This document shows, piece by piece, positions 55,312 through 64,000 of a DNA stretch of 64,000 bases. Where the stretch lies: contig NC_064036.1 of assembly GCF_932526225.1 (NCBI RefSeq), forward strand, positions 1,364,001-1,428,000. Reading direction: 5' to 3'. Numbering within the stretch: position 1 is the first letter of the stretch; each line of letters opens with the position of its first letter. Origin of the DNA: Nematostella vectensis. Lineage: Eukaryota; Cnidaria; Anthozoa; Actiniaria; Edwardsiidae. The notes beneath the pieces are model-generated. The model did no database searches, was not told the origin of the DNA, and worked only from the letters and a program-made list of their open reading frames with translations. The position numbers were made by a program, and so were the translations under genes.

Positions 55312-58300
55312 ATGCCTCGTTGTTCGGTTCAACCCTTGCGAGGTTGGCTCCCTCCAATCGCCCGCGAATTTCTTGCGGAATTCACATCAACTTTCATACT
55401 TATCGTGAGTAATCGGATTATCTCTCTATAATGTAATAAACCTCAACTAGAGGACAATTCCATAGACTAAGTAAGGGTTAAATAGGACAGAGGCAGTTTG
55501 CCATATAACAGCCTGAGGGTGCATACCGAAGGCTGTTATACGACGAACTATGCCTCCGTCCTAGTAAATAACAATTAAGACTGGGGGAAAAGTTACAAAA
55601 CTTAATAATAGCTGACTTTTTTGAAAAAAAAAAATTTTTTAGGTTATTATTGACCTCCAAGAAAACCCGGGAGAGTTGGTGGTTGACTGCACAAATTTGA
55701 AAAGCTCATTAGATCGATACTATACACAATCAAAATTAACATTTAGACAGAGCGGGGCTGCTCCATGCACGGGCTCAATTCCCAAAGATGGAGTTGAATT
55801 GCAAAATTTTCGTAGTTCGGAGTTTCAGTGTGAGCACGCTGCAAGAACGGAGCTCACTGACAGCGAAGAAGAGCGACTTATTTTTACTACGCCAAATATC
55901 TTTCTTAACCTGTTAACATCAAACAAGCGGAACAAGTGAGTAGACGCCTCAGATAGTCACACCACAGCCTAAGTTTGTTGGTGGAATAAATAAAAAACAA
56001 AAATTCCAAAATTGCACATAATATTTTGGCTGAACTGTTGTTATTGAATTTCGAGGGTTACAACTACAAATTAAATCGGTGCATTGTAAATATTCAATCT
56101 TTGTTGTTTCAAATCTGTGGCGAAAAAGTGGTGATGTTGCTCATTTCTACTCAGGGTTTAATATGATGGTCCTTTATTAGTATTCACGTAATATCTAGTT
56201 TTTTTACATACTCCTCCTTATTAGTATTCTAGTTATTAACCTCATTCATAAGTTCATATTAAACCCCACGTTTTCCCTGCTGATACATCATGCCCTCCCC
56301 TTTCTTTAAGATTGTAAATTATTCATAGGTATTTTAGTGAAATAAAATACCAAGAACATTGGAGAAGCTGTCAATCACGCTAAGTTCGATCTCTGCTAGG
56401 TGTTTGGCGTTGGTTCTGTGGCACAGTCAGTACTCAGTAACCAGACCCACGGGACTTTCTTCTCGATTAACTTCAGCTGGGGAATGGGTGTCACCATGGG
56501 CTGTTACATGGCAGGAGGAGTCTCAGGTAAGGGGGTGGGGGGAGGGAATGGGTTTCATCATGGTCTGTTACATGGCAGGATGGGTCTCAGGTAAGGGGGT
56601 GAGGGTGGAAAATGGGTGTCACAATGGACTGTTACATGGCAGGAGGGATCTCAGGTAAGGGGGTGGGGGGAGGGAATGGGTGTCACAATGGGCTGTTACA
56701 TGGCAGGAGGGGTCTCAGGTAAGGGGGTGAGGGTGGGGAATTGGTGTCACAATGGGCTGTTATATGGCAGGAGGGGTCTCAGGTAAGGGGTTGAAACGTG
56801 ACAAATCAATCAATCATGTTTTTTTTTCTAATTTGCTCGGTTTTAGAGTACTGCATACAATATATGGGAATCATTTAGGGATTATGGAATGATTTGGGGA
56901 TTATTTTTTGCCTTTATATCGACCTAGAACTGTGTAGCCCAGAATTGTTCATTTACAAAATCATATTTATTGATATGTTGTTTCTTGATGATATTGCACA
57001 TGTGAATGTATCCTATCAACGTATATTGAACTTGTGACTGTTTCTTGATTCCATTGAGAATCTTGACTCCATTTATTCCCTATGCCAGCCAGAACTATTA
57101 GTTGTTTTTCTTTTATATTTTTAAATTACTAATGAATCATAAGACTTGTTTTTGTTTTACAATATACCTAAAATCAACCTTACTACTAAATTTTCTTATT
57201 TTTCATGTGGCAGTGACCACCTCTAAACCCTTGAGCTACTGCTCACTACGCACTTTTCTTTTTTTGTACTAATTGTATTTTCTTCATTTTGTTTTTGTAT
57301 GATATAATATATATGTGCAAATAAAAATGAACTAAACTGAACTGAACATATCTCTACCATACACACTAACAAACGTAACTGTATCTTGTTCACGTCTGTT
57401 GTATAACTGACCGCTTCATCTAGTGGTTTATTCCTCGTGTATTACACTCGTGGGTTTATTTTCACCGCGTATCTTCTGTAATTATTTCGTGTATTCCAGG
57501 AGCGCACATGAATCCAGCCGTGACTGTAGCATTCGCCGTAGTGCGGCGTCTTCGATGGTGGAAAGTCCCGGTCTACATCTTGGCGCAAATGCTTGGTGCA
57601 TTTACTGCATCAGCCTGTGTCTATGGCGTTTATTACGGTACAATCATAATCATATTATAGCATATTCACATTATTCATTTATTTAATAATAAATAGATAG
57701 TTTATTTCAAAAAGATTGCATGACAGCTAAAAAAACACTGAACTGTGCAATTTACATCGAGTAAAAAAGAAAAAAAAGAATAAAAATATAACTATATATA
57801 TGTATATTACAGGCAATAGACTGAAATGCGACTATGATAAGAGGAAAGCTATATACTATAAAATGAGTGAATATGATATGTTCAGTTAGGATTATACTTT
57901 AAATTTAGTGGTGCAACTGGATGCCATGGCCGGGATGAAAGATCGTCTAAAACGTTTGGTTCGGCAGCGTGGAAGTGAGAATGTTCTGGATTGTTTAAGA
58001 CTATAACTACACTGGTTCTTAGGTGGTAGGATGTTCGCTAGCTTATGGTTAGGGCAGGTGGAAATATACGAGAACAGATTAAGACAGAGTTCGCCCCGTC
58101 TGTCCTTCAAAGACTGTAAGCCATAGCTGGCAAGGCAGTCCTGGTAGTTAGCTTGTGGTGACACAATGGACATTACTCTTTTCTGCACTCTCTCGATCTC
58201 GTAACTGAGATATGCTGGGAGGGCATTGTGGAAAACAGGCGCGCAGTATTCTAAAACTGGCCAAATAGTGGAAAGATAAAAGGCAATAATGTCCATAATA

Positions 58301-61300
58301 GGGAGTTGGGCTCTTTTTAACATTACAATGAAGCATAATCGCTTATTGGCCTTTTTAATACATTCGGAGACGTGGGCGTTCCATTTGAGGTCTTCTGTTA
58401 TGGTGACTCCAAGGATCTTCGCGTTCGTGACAACGGGGAGCTCATGATTATCAATCACGAGGGGAGGAAAGTTGTGGATGATTTTCTTAAAGTCAAACCT
58501 CAGCTCCTTGTACTTTTCAGCGTTAAGTTGCATTCCCGGAGATTGCGACCAGGCCTCATTAGCGGATACTGCTGATTGCACGTTTCCAGGGGAGCCTCGG
58601 GGAACAGTTTCAGCAATTGTGGTGTCGTCCACATATTTCCAAGTGTGGGTGTCGGCTAGCCTAAGATCGTTTATCATAAGTAGGAACAGCCATGGGCCCA
58701 GCTTGGTACCTTGAGGCACTCCAGCGGGGACTTGACCCCACTCCGACAGGCAGTCTGAAGATAATTCAACGCGCTGTTCGCGGTGCGTCAGAAAGTCTGC
58801 GACCCAGCACGCCACACCGCGCGGAATGTCGAGACCAAAGATCTTGCGGACCAAAAGATTATGGTCAATCAAGTCAAAGGCCTTTCTGGAATCAAACAGA
58901 ACGACCCTGACTGCCGATCCTGTGCCGTCGGTCGCCTGTGGCCTTTCTGGAATCAAACAGAATGACCCTGACTGCCGATCCTGTGCCGTCGGTCGCCTGT
59001 GGCCTTTCTGGAATTAAACAGAACGACCCTGACTGCCGATCCTGTGCCGTCGGTCGCCTGTGGCCTTTCTGGAATCAAACAGAACGACCCTGACTGCCGA
59101 TCCTGTGCCGTCGGTCGCCTGTGGCCTTTCTGGAATTAAACAGAACGACCCTGACTGCCGATCCTGTGCCGTCGGTCGCCTGTGGCCTTTCTGGAATTAA
59201 ACAGAACGACCCTGACTGCCGATCCTGTGCCGTCGGTCGCCTGTGGCCTTTCTGGAATCAAACAGAACGACCCTCACTGCCGATCCTGTGCCTGTGGCCT
59301 TTCTGGAATCAAACAGAACGACCCTCACTGCCGATCCTGTGCCGTCGGTCGCCTGTGACCAGTGGTGGAGCATAGACGTCAGCGCGAAGAGAGTGGATGA
59401 TTTCGGGATGCCTCCGTACTGGTCGTGGTCCACGATTTTCAACACAGCAGGTCCTACGTAGGAGGAAACGACGAACTCCTCAGCAAGCTTTGAAATAGCA
59501 GGAGTCAGTGAGATAGGACGTAGGTGTTTGTTGACGTCGACTACCGGCTTCAGCTTGGGAACTGGAACGACTTCAGCAAGTTTCCACGATGGGGGGAGTC
59601 TTTGTTCTCTGAAACTACAGTTAAGTATCGCGGTGATTGGTTGGACCAGAATTTTAGCGTAATCCCGCAGTATCCATTTAGGTATACTGTCTGGGCCAGC
59701 AGCCTTACGAGGGTTCAGTTTGGCCAGAGCGGACAGGACAGTGGATTCAGACACAGTGAGCACGGTGGAGTCTTCAGCGTAGGCAGGGGGAGCTTGCAGT
59801 GGTAGGAACTGTTCTATAGGCTCAAGAAAGGCAGAGTTAATTGCGTTGGCAAGCTCCTGCTCATCCGACTTCTCGTTATACCCTTCAAGTTGTAGGTAAG
59901 AGAGCACGCTTTCGTGGCCTGAGGCAGGGGTCATACCAGCAACGCGTTTGACAGCACTCCACCACTGACTGGGTTTCGCGTGTCTCAGCTGCGCGACCTT
60001 GGATGTAAAGTATCTGCTGCGGAGGGTTTTCCGCTGTCGGTTGACTGTGTTCCTGTAGTGTAGGAAGCGCTCTGTGTCACCCGCGAGAAATGCTTTTTGG
60101 CGGAGCTTGATGAGATTTTTGAAGTCTGCAGTGACCCAAGGGGCATCATCAGCATGGATCTTGGTTTGCTTGACAGGCATTATGAGGTAATATTGATATA
60201 TTGAGGTAATATTGAGGTAATATTGATGGAATCCACCAAAAACTTAGATTTATTCTCACCGGAGGCGCCGAAGTCAATTAGTGACCAGTCTACAGAGGAG
60301 AGGTAGCGGCCGAGCTCAGATTTCCTGCTCGCACGGGTGTCACGCCTCGTAATGACTTTCCTGCTGCACTTGGACCCTGGTACACGGGCTTTAGCATGGA
60401 TGACTACTACATTACGGTCCGAGAGACCAAACGGCGCCATGATGCTCACTGCGTTTTTGTCGTATAGGTGAGCTAGGTTGGTAATAGCCAGATCTAGGAT
60501 CCGGTTCCCACGGGTCGGTTTGTTCACAAGCTGCTTCAGTTTAAATTGGGAGGTCAGACGGGAGATGTCGAGGCGGTTGAAGTCGCCACACAACATCAGA
60601 CCGCAGCCAGGATAGAGACCTTCAATTGCACAGAGAGAAATTATTTATTTATCTAAGAAAATTCTATTTACTTCCTACTTATCATGAATCATATAATCAC
60701 CTGGGTAGAATTGCACTGTGCTAAATGGAAATAGTTATTTTGTTTTATAACTTGAGTATAAAAAAATGATAATGATAATATTGTTGTTTATCAATTTTGT
60801 AACTGGAAGCTGTTGAAACCTTTTCCTTACACTTTTTTTATTCCCAGACGCGTTGAATAACTTTGATGGTGGTACACGACAGATACTCGGCCCGAAAGGC
60901 ACGGCGGGAATCTGGGCGACATATCCTCAACCCTTTCTTACCACGTGGGTAGGCTTTGCAGACCAGGTGAGGTCATGTGACTTCTCTTGTTATCGTCGAG
61001 ATGTTGAAGGAATATTGAGATAGGGGATAGCAGGAAGTGATGCCCTCATGACAGGCAAAAGAACACTGTGCATGCAATTAAAGAACAATGTGCATGCAAT
61101 TAGAGGACTTAATCAGATAATCAGCATTGTGTTTTGGCTATGTTTTGACACGTTAAAAATGTTTATTGTTATTTCATTAATCTTGCACGCGCTTATTGAC
61201 GTTATGTCGCTATTGTGCGCCAAGGACCTGCAATAAGAATCGTTTCAAGCAAAATGACACACCCAATATATTGGACTGCTTGTTTTCAGCTTTTCGCTAC

Positions 61301-61942
61301 GGCTCTGCTGGTCAGCGGTGTCTTTGCCATTGTTGACAAGAAAAATGTTGGGCCTGATCGGACCATCGCCCCAGTCCTCATCGGTCTTCTAGTGTTTGTC
61401 ATTGGCGCAACCTTTGGTTTTAACTGCGGTTATGCAATCAATCCCGCTAGGGACCTGGGTCCGCGGCTGTTCACTGCCGTGGCGGGCTGGGGTTCAGGCG
61501 TGTTCACGTGAGTCTAACTGAAGTACCAATCAAAATTCGGATCTTATTTGGACTTTGATCGCTTTTATTTATTGTTTACAAAAGAGAAGGGCGCGTTGGA
61601 ATTAAAGTGCTAAATGTTAAAGGCACTCTGATATTTATTCATCTGTTTATTCTACTATTTGGCTGTCTTACCTACAGGGCTGGTAATAATTGGTCATGGG
61701 TACCCTGTGTTGGCTGTATAATCGGAGGGATTCTGGGCGCGTGGTTTTATATGGCTTTGATTGAGGTTCATCATGATGCTGATGATGCGGATGACGAGGA
61801 TGGCATTCTGGCTGACAATAATAAGAACGTGCAGTTGTACAAAGCAAGCGAGACAAACAACGCCTCGTGGTCACCACCTGAGCACCAAGGCTCGGAGCCT
61901 AACCCCAACTACTGGAGAAAACAATGGGAGAGTCACATCTAA
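55312..61942 (+). CDS. Aquaglyceroporin (AQP3/7/9/10 type), 6 exons, 319 aa
   Basis: Exons: 55312-55404, 56400-56526, 57500-57637, 60848-60966, 61290-61507, 61678-61942; phases agree (960 nt, stop TAA). The N-terminus leads into [16 protein letters not shown] (TM1). The first pore loop is GAHMNPAVT (N78-P79-A80); the second is [17 protein letters not shown] (N210-P211-A212-R213-D214). The Asp after the second NPA-Arg is typical of glycerol-conducting aquaporins, as are GIWATYPQP and the extended loop E ([14 protein letters not shown]). Predicted role: glycerol, urea and water flow across the plasma membrane. The C-tail (about residues 253-319) is acidic ([12 protein letters not shown]) and polar. 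The ATG sits just after a strong acceptor (CCATTCCTATGCAG), so a 5' non-coding exon lies upstream. Intron 2 repeats the exon 2 end, and intron 3 contains a LINE in antisense. Confidence 0.92.
56481..56800. repeat. 64-bp repeat copying aquaglyceroporin exon 2 end and its splice donor
   Basis: The real exon 2 ends at 56526. Copies of GGGCTGTTACATGGCAGGAG, then GTCTCAG and GTAAGGGG, follow with donor boundaries at 56590, 56654, 56718 and 56782, an exact 64-bp period. About 46 nt of each unit come from the exon and 18 from the intron. Confidence 0.93.
57060..57350 (+). mobile_element. Possible LINE 3'-tail fragment
   Basis: CACTGCTCACTACGCAC-like sequence, then a T-rich segment and GTGCAAATAAAAATGAACTA with a short AACTGAACTGAAC repeat. 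Such simple AACTGA tails are common at non-LTR 3' ends. It lies in intron 2 of the aquaglyceroporin gene; no coding part is left. Confidence 0.3.
57892..60596 (-). pseudogene. Broken LINE endonuclease/reverse transcriptase reading frame
   Basis: Three consecutive frames (60596-60180, 60180-59197 and 58956-57892) hold the endonuclease end, the N-terminal half of the reverse transcriptase, and the palm, thumb and C-terminal part. Breaks fall at the AATATTGAT duplication and at the 61-bp array. Since 61 is not a multiple of three, each added copy shifts the frame. Confidence 0.8.
58879..59358. repeat. 61-bp minisatellite, about 8 copies, inside the LINE RT gene
   Basis: The unit reads GGCCTTTCTGGAATCAAACA, then GAACGACCCTGACTGCCGAT and CCTGTGCCGTCGGTCGCCTGT. 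Starts are at 58879 and 58940, and onward with 61-bp spacing; one copy near 59292 is about 10 bp shorter. Copies differ by one or two bases, so expansion is recent. The repeated segment encodes RT motif A on the minus strand. Confidence 0.93.
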
Positions 61943-62333
61943 TTTGTCATTGTTCATCTTTGGTGGCGTCCTCTTATCTACATGGCCCAATAATTATTTC
62001 ACCGGAGGGAGGGGGATCCGTTATTTCTTGTATTTGCTAAAGTCCCTTTATTAGCCAATCTCTTTTAAAATTTTAGACTCTTCTGGAGGGAACAGCTCTT
62101 TCTCTCCCCCTTTCCACGCCGGCTGCGACCTTTGTGACATGGCAGGAGGGGGGAACTCAGGTACCCTTTAAAATAGAGACAGCTAATCATCATTTTGCCG
62201 AGCTACTTGCTAGTGGATTTTGCTTTTGGGGTATTCGTTGTGTTTAGTTAAAATGCCGCCAGCTGACATGTCAGAATCAACAGACATCATCTCGCAGTAG
62301 CTGCTGAAAAGCCATGGAGATTTTGTGATAGCA

Positions 62334-62515
62334 GGGTCGTAGCAGGGGGTTGGCATTAGGGTCACGTGCCCCTCCCAAAAAAATTTTTTTTTTAATTACA
62401 AGAAAATGACCACTAGGGGCGTGGCTCCTTATAGTTTCTCAATGTTTCTGTATCGTGTCCTCCCCCACCCCCCCCCCCCCCCCCCAACTCAATATTTCAA
62501 GGCCTGCTACGGCAC
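62334..62515. mobile_element. Complete GCCGTAGCAGG MITE copy
   Basis: Starts GGGTCGTAGCAGGGGG and ends AAGGCCTGCTACGGCAC. The interior has GGTCACGTGCCCC, AAATGACCACTAGGGGCGTG and a long C run in the same order as the copy at 12163-12346. Confidence 0.7.
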
Positions 62516-62874
62516 TGGATAAACCGCACATTTGTTTTTTTTTTCTTAAAGAATCGTGAACTTGAACTGGACTAGCTAGCATGTGTACCTGTGACTTTTT
62601 TAGATTCTCGTTTATTTTATACATAGAAAGGTTGTTATAAGATTGTTTCGAATGGATCGAGATCGTTCATTGACTAATTCATTATAGAGGATTATGGTAT
62701 TACGTTATTGTAAATGGAATCAGACAAAACAAATATTGTAACATATCTAAAATATCATACATATCACAACCAACCACTTTTAAAACATAAAATAGATGTC
62801 TACAAGTACATGATGTATTATTTTACTATGCTGTGCTACCTTGAATAAACAATAGAAATGCGTAACGCAGCCTA

Positions 62875-63275
62875 CCTTATTACACTTAATTTTCGCGTCA
62901 CTTTAGTTTCGCGAATCTTCGCGAAATAAAAGTGACGCGAAAATTAAGTGAGTACACAAGAAACCTTTGGGGGAATATTGTCCGTCTAATAAGCTTTATA
63001 TGAACACCTTGTCTACTTAGTTATCTAATGTATATTTAGTACGGTAAGGGGTTTAGTTGGACTTGTATTTATAGATTTTTATGAAAAACTAAATTTAGCC
63101 CACGCATCTTTTTGTTACAAATTGTTTTGATGATTACAGCACATTTTAATTCCGCTTGTTTTGCTTGACGTTATATCCCAAAATCGCGAAATCGCGAATT
63201 TAAAGTGATCTGCGAAATATCGCCATCTCAAAATCGCGAAATTTTGACGTTGCGAAAATTAAGTGTAATACGAGG
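62875..63275. mobile_element. 401-bp TA-flanked inverted-repeat element rich in TCGCGAA
   Basis: The left end CCTTATTACACTTAATTTTC and the right end (GAAAATTAAGTGTAATACGAGG) are inverted. TA flanks both sides (62873-62874 and 63276-63277). Near the left end an inner palindrome pairs CACTTAATTTTCGCGTCACT with AGTGACGCGAAAATTAAGTG. Many TTCGCGA/TCGCGAA motifs occur. Non-autonomous DNA transposon by structure. Confidence 0.7.
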
Positions 63276-63673
63276 TATGATAACATATCGCTTAGCAAAC
63301 AAACGGTTGAGAAATATGCTGAGTGCATGTGTCTTGACTTGCACAGTGACTTCCAATTTAGTGCCAATTTAGCCATCGTTTTTCGGTCACCTTTTGGTTA
63401 CCTACCTTCGCTAAAATACAAAATCAACGGGTAGCCTGTGTTGTTTTAGCTCATGTCTGGGACGTTGGGTTGCCTGTTTGTAATTCACGTGATACCACCA
63501 CTAAATGATTATACGGTACTTGCGGATCGGGGGTATTTTTAGCTTCTTCAGCACGTATTTAACCCTAGCAGTGTGTCTCTGCTTTAGCGAGGCGCTACAT
63601 TAAGCCATAGGCCAGCGTAAGTATTCATGTGTTTATTTCTATAAATTGAACCTTTGATTTGATTTGAACTAAA

Positions 63674-63786
63674 GTCTTGCACCCTGGGTACCAGTCTCAA
63701 GCTTCGTTTACTATGTGCTTTACTGGCGAACCTGAGGGCGCATAGTAAACGAACAAAACTGCAGACTCTGGTACCAAGGGTAAGAC
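63674..63786. mobile_element. 113-bp foldback element (GTCTTGCACCCTGGGTACCAG)
   Basis: Left GTCTTGCACCCTGGGTACCA and right (reverse complement GTCTTACCCTTGGTACCAGA) pair. Inner arms CGTTTACTATGTGC and GCGCATAGTAAACG also pair. Together they form an almost complete hairpin. Confidence 0.6.
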
Positions 63787-64000
63787 TTATGGTTTGTTGG
63801 CGCAAAATGCAAGGACTTGTCTACGTTCTTTAAATTTTTATGGTCAGTGCTTTTGGCACTAGGCGATCAAAATATGCTACAATGAATAAGACAGCAGGAA
63901 TTTGTCACATATCCCAGTGATGAATTTTCACGCGCGCTCATTGGTCAATACGGGTCACGTGCTCATTTTCACAGGACAAATATCAGTCGATAACGTCCAG

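Larger units (their letters stand above)
57780..60640 (-). mobile_element. 5'-truncated non-LTR retrotransposon (LINE) in aquaglyceroporin intron 3
   Basis: Minus strand, antisense to the host gene. From the 5' side: the end of an endonuclease domain (CGDFNRLD near 60590), a linker, then reverse transcriptase with a fingers motif ([14 protein letters not shown]), motif A ([14 protein letters not shown]), [12 protein letters not shown], the catalytic YVDD box (about 58635) and a conserved tail to the stop at 57892. Clade CR1/L2-like by motif style, which is an inference. The element starts about 60640 inside the endonuclease, so it is 5' truncated. The frame is broken near 60200 by a small GAGGTAATATTGAT duplication, and at motif A by a 61-bp minisatellite, so it is dead. 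Confidence 0.85.
61943..64000. other. 3' flank of aquaglyceroporin with three inverted-repeat elements
   Basis: A plus-strand AATAAA near 62844 could end the transcript. MITE-like elements lie at 62334, 62875 and 63674. No coding exon recognised up to the window edge. Confidence 0.55.

Noticed and set aside
55049-55431. Hydrophobic frames that look like membrane proteins
   Set aside because: They come from a T-rich repeat before the aquaglyceroporin acceptor. Similar peptides appear in all three frames, and the only supported coding part is 55312-55404.
58372-59461. Several plus-strand frames in aquaglyceroporin intron 3
   Set aside because: They are antisense shadows of the LINE reverse transcriptase and its 61-bp repeat.

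Overview
The window is nuclear DNA of an animal. Genes are split by many short GT-AG introns, most of the proteins belong to metazoan families, and introns and spacers are full of minisatellites and small inverted-repeat transposons. Gene content and the recurring GCCGTAGCAGG-type palindromic elements suggest a cnidarian, most likely a sea anemone such as Nematostella; this organism call is inference. I rebuilt the gene models by joining exons with canonical splice sites and checking that the reading phase stays consistent.

Layout, left to right: (1) 61-1285 (-), 5' part of DNAJC25, running off the left edge, head-to-head with (2) 1636-8642 (+), a complete 9-exon HSD17B14-like short-chain dehydrogenase, with a 42-bp minisatellite in intron 7. 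(3) 10083-11156 (-), a single-exon tetraspanin. (4) 11.3-15.4 kb, a gene-poor spacer with transposon-like elements. (5) 15443-23899 (+), a 10-exon gene for an 830-residue protein with armadillo-like repeats, a TIR domain and a SAM domain, and a 2.1-kb 19-bp minisatellite in its last intron. (6) 24760-27609 (-), a secreted MAM-trypsin. (7) 29401-35384 (-), a 9-exon SLC22-type transporter with minisatellites in several introns. (8) 35.5-47.9 kb, a spacer with a tRNA-Glu-like SINE, a probable solo LTR and a 5.8-kb array of about 199 copies of a 29-bp unit. (9) 47916-51443 (+), TAF8 of the TFIID complex. (10) 55312-61942 (+), a 6-exon AQP3/7/9/10-type aquaglyceroporin whose intron 3 carries a 5'-truncated antisense LINE. 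(11) 62.3-63.8 kb, three more inverted-repeat elements.

The genes do not form a pathway; they are unrelated neighbours. Two things stand out. One is the ARM-TIR-SAM protein: it resembles SARM1 in parts but has a different domain order, an N-myristoylation signature and a retained candidate NADase glutamate. The other is a recurring structural theme: in three genes the end of an exon together with its 5' splice site has been tandemly copied into the following intron, in one case giving about a hundred units built on the authentic donor sequence. Roughly a fifth of the window is tandem repeat.
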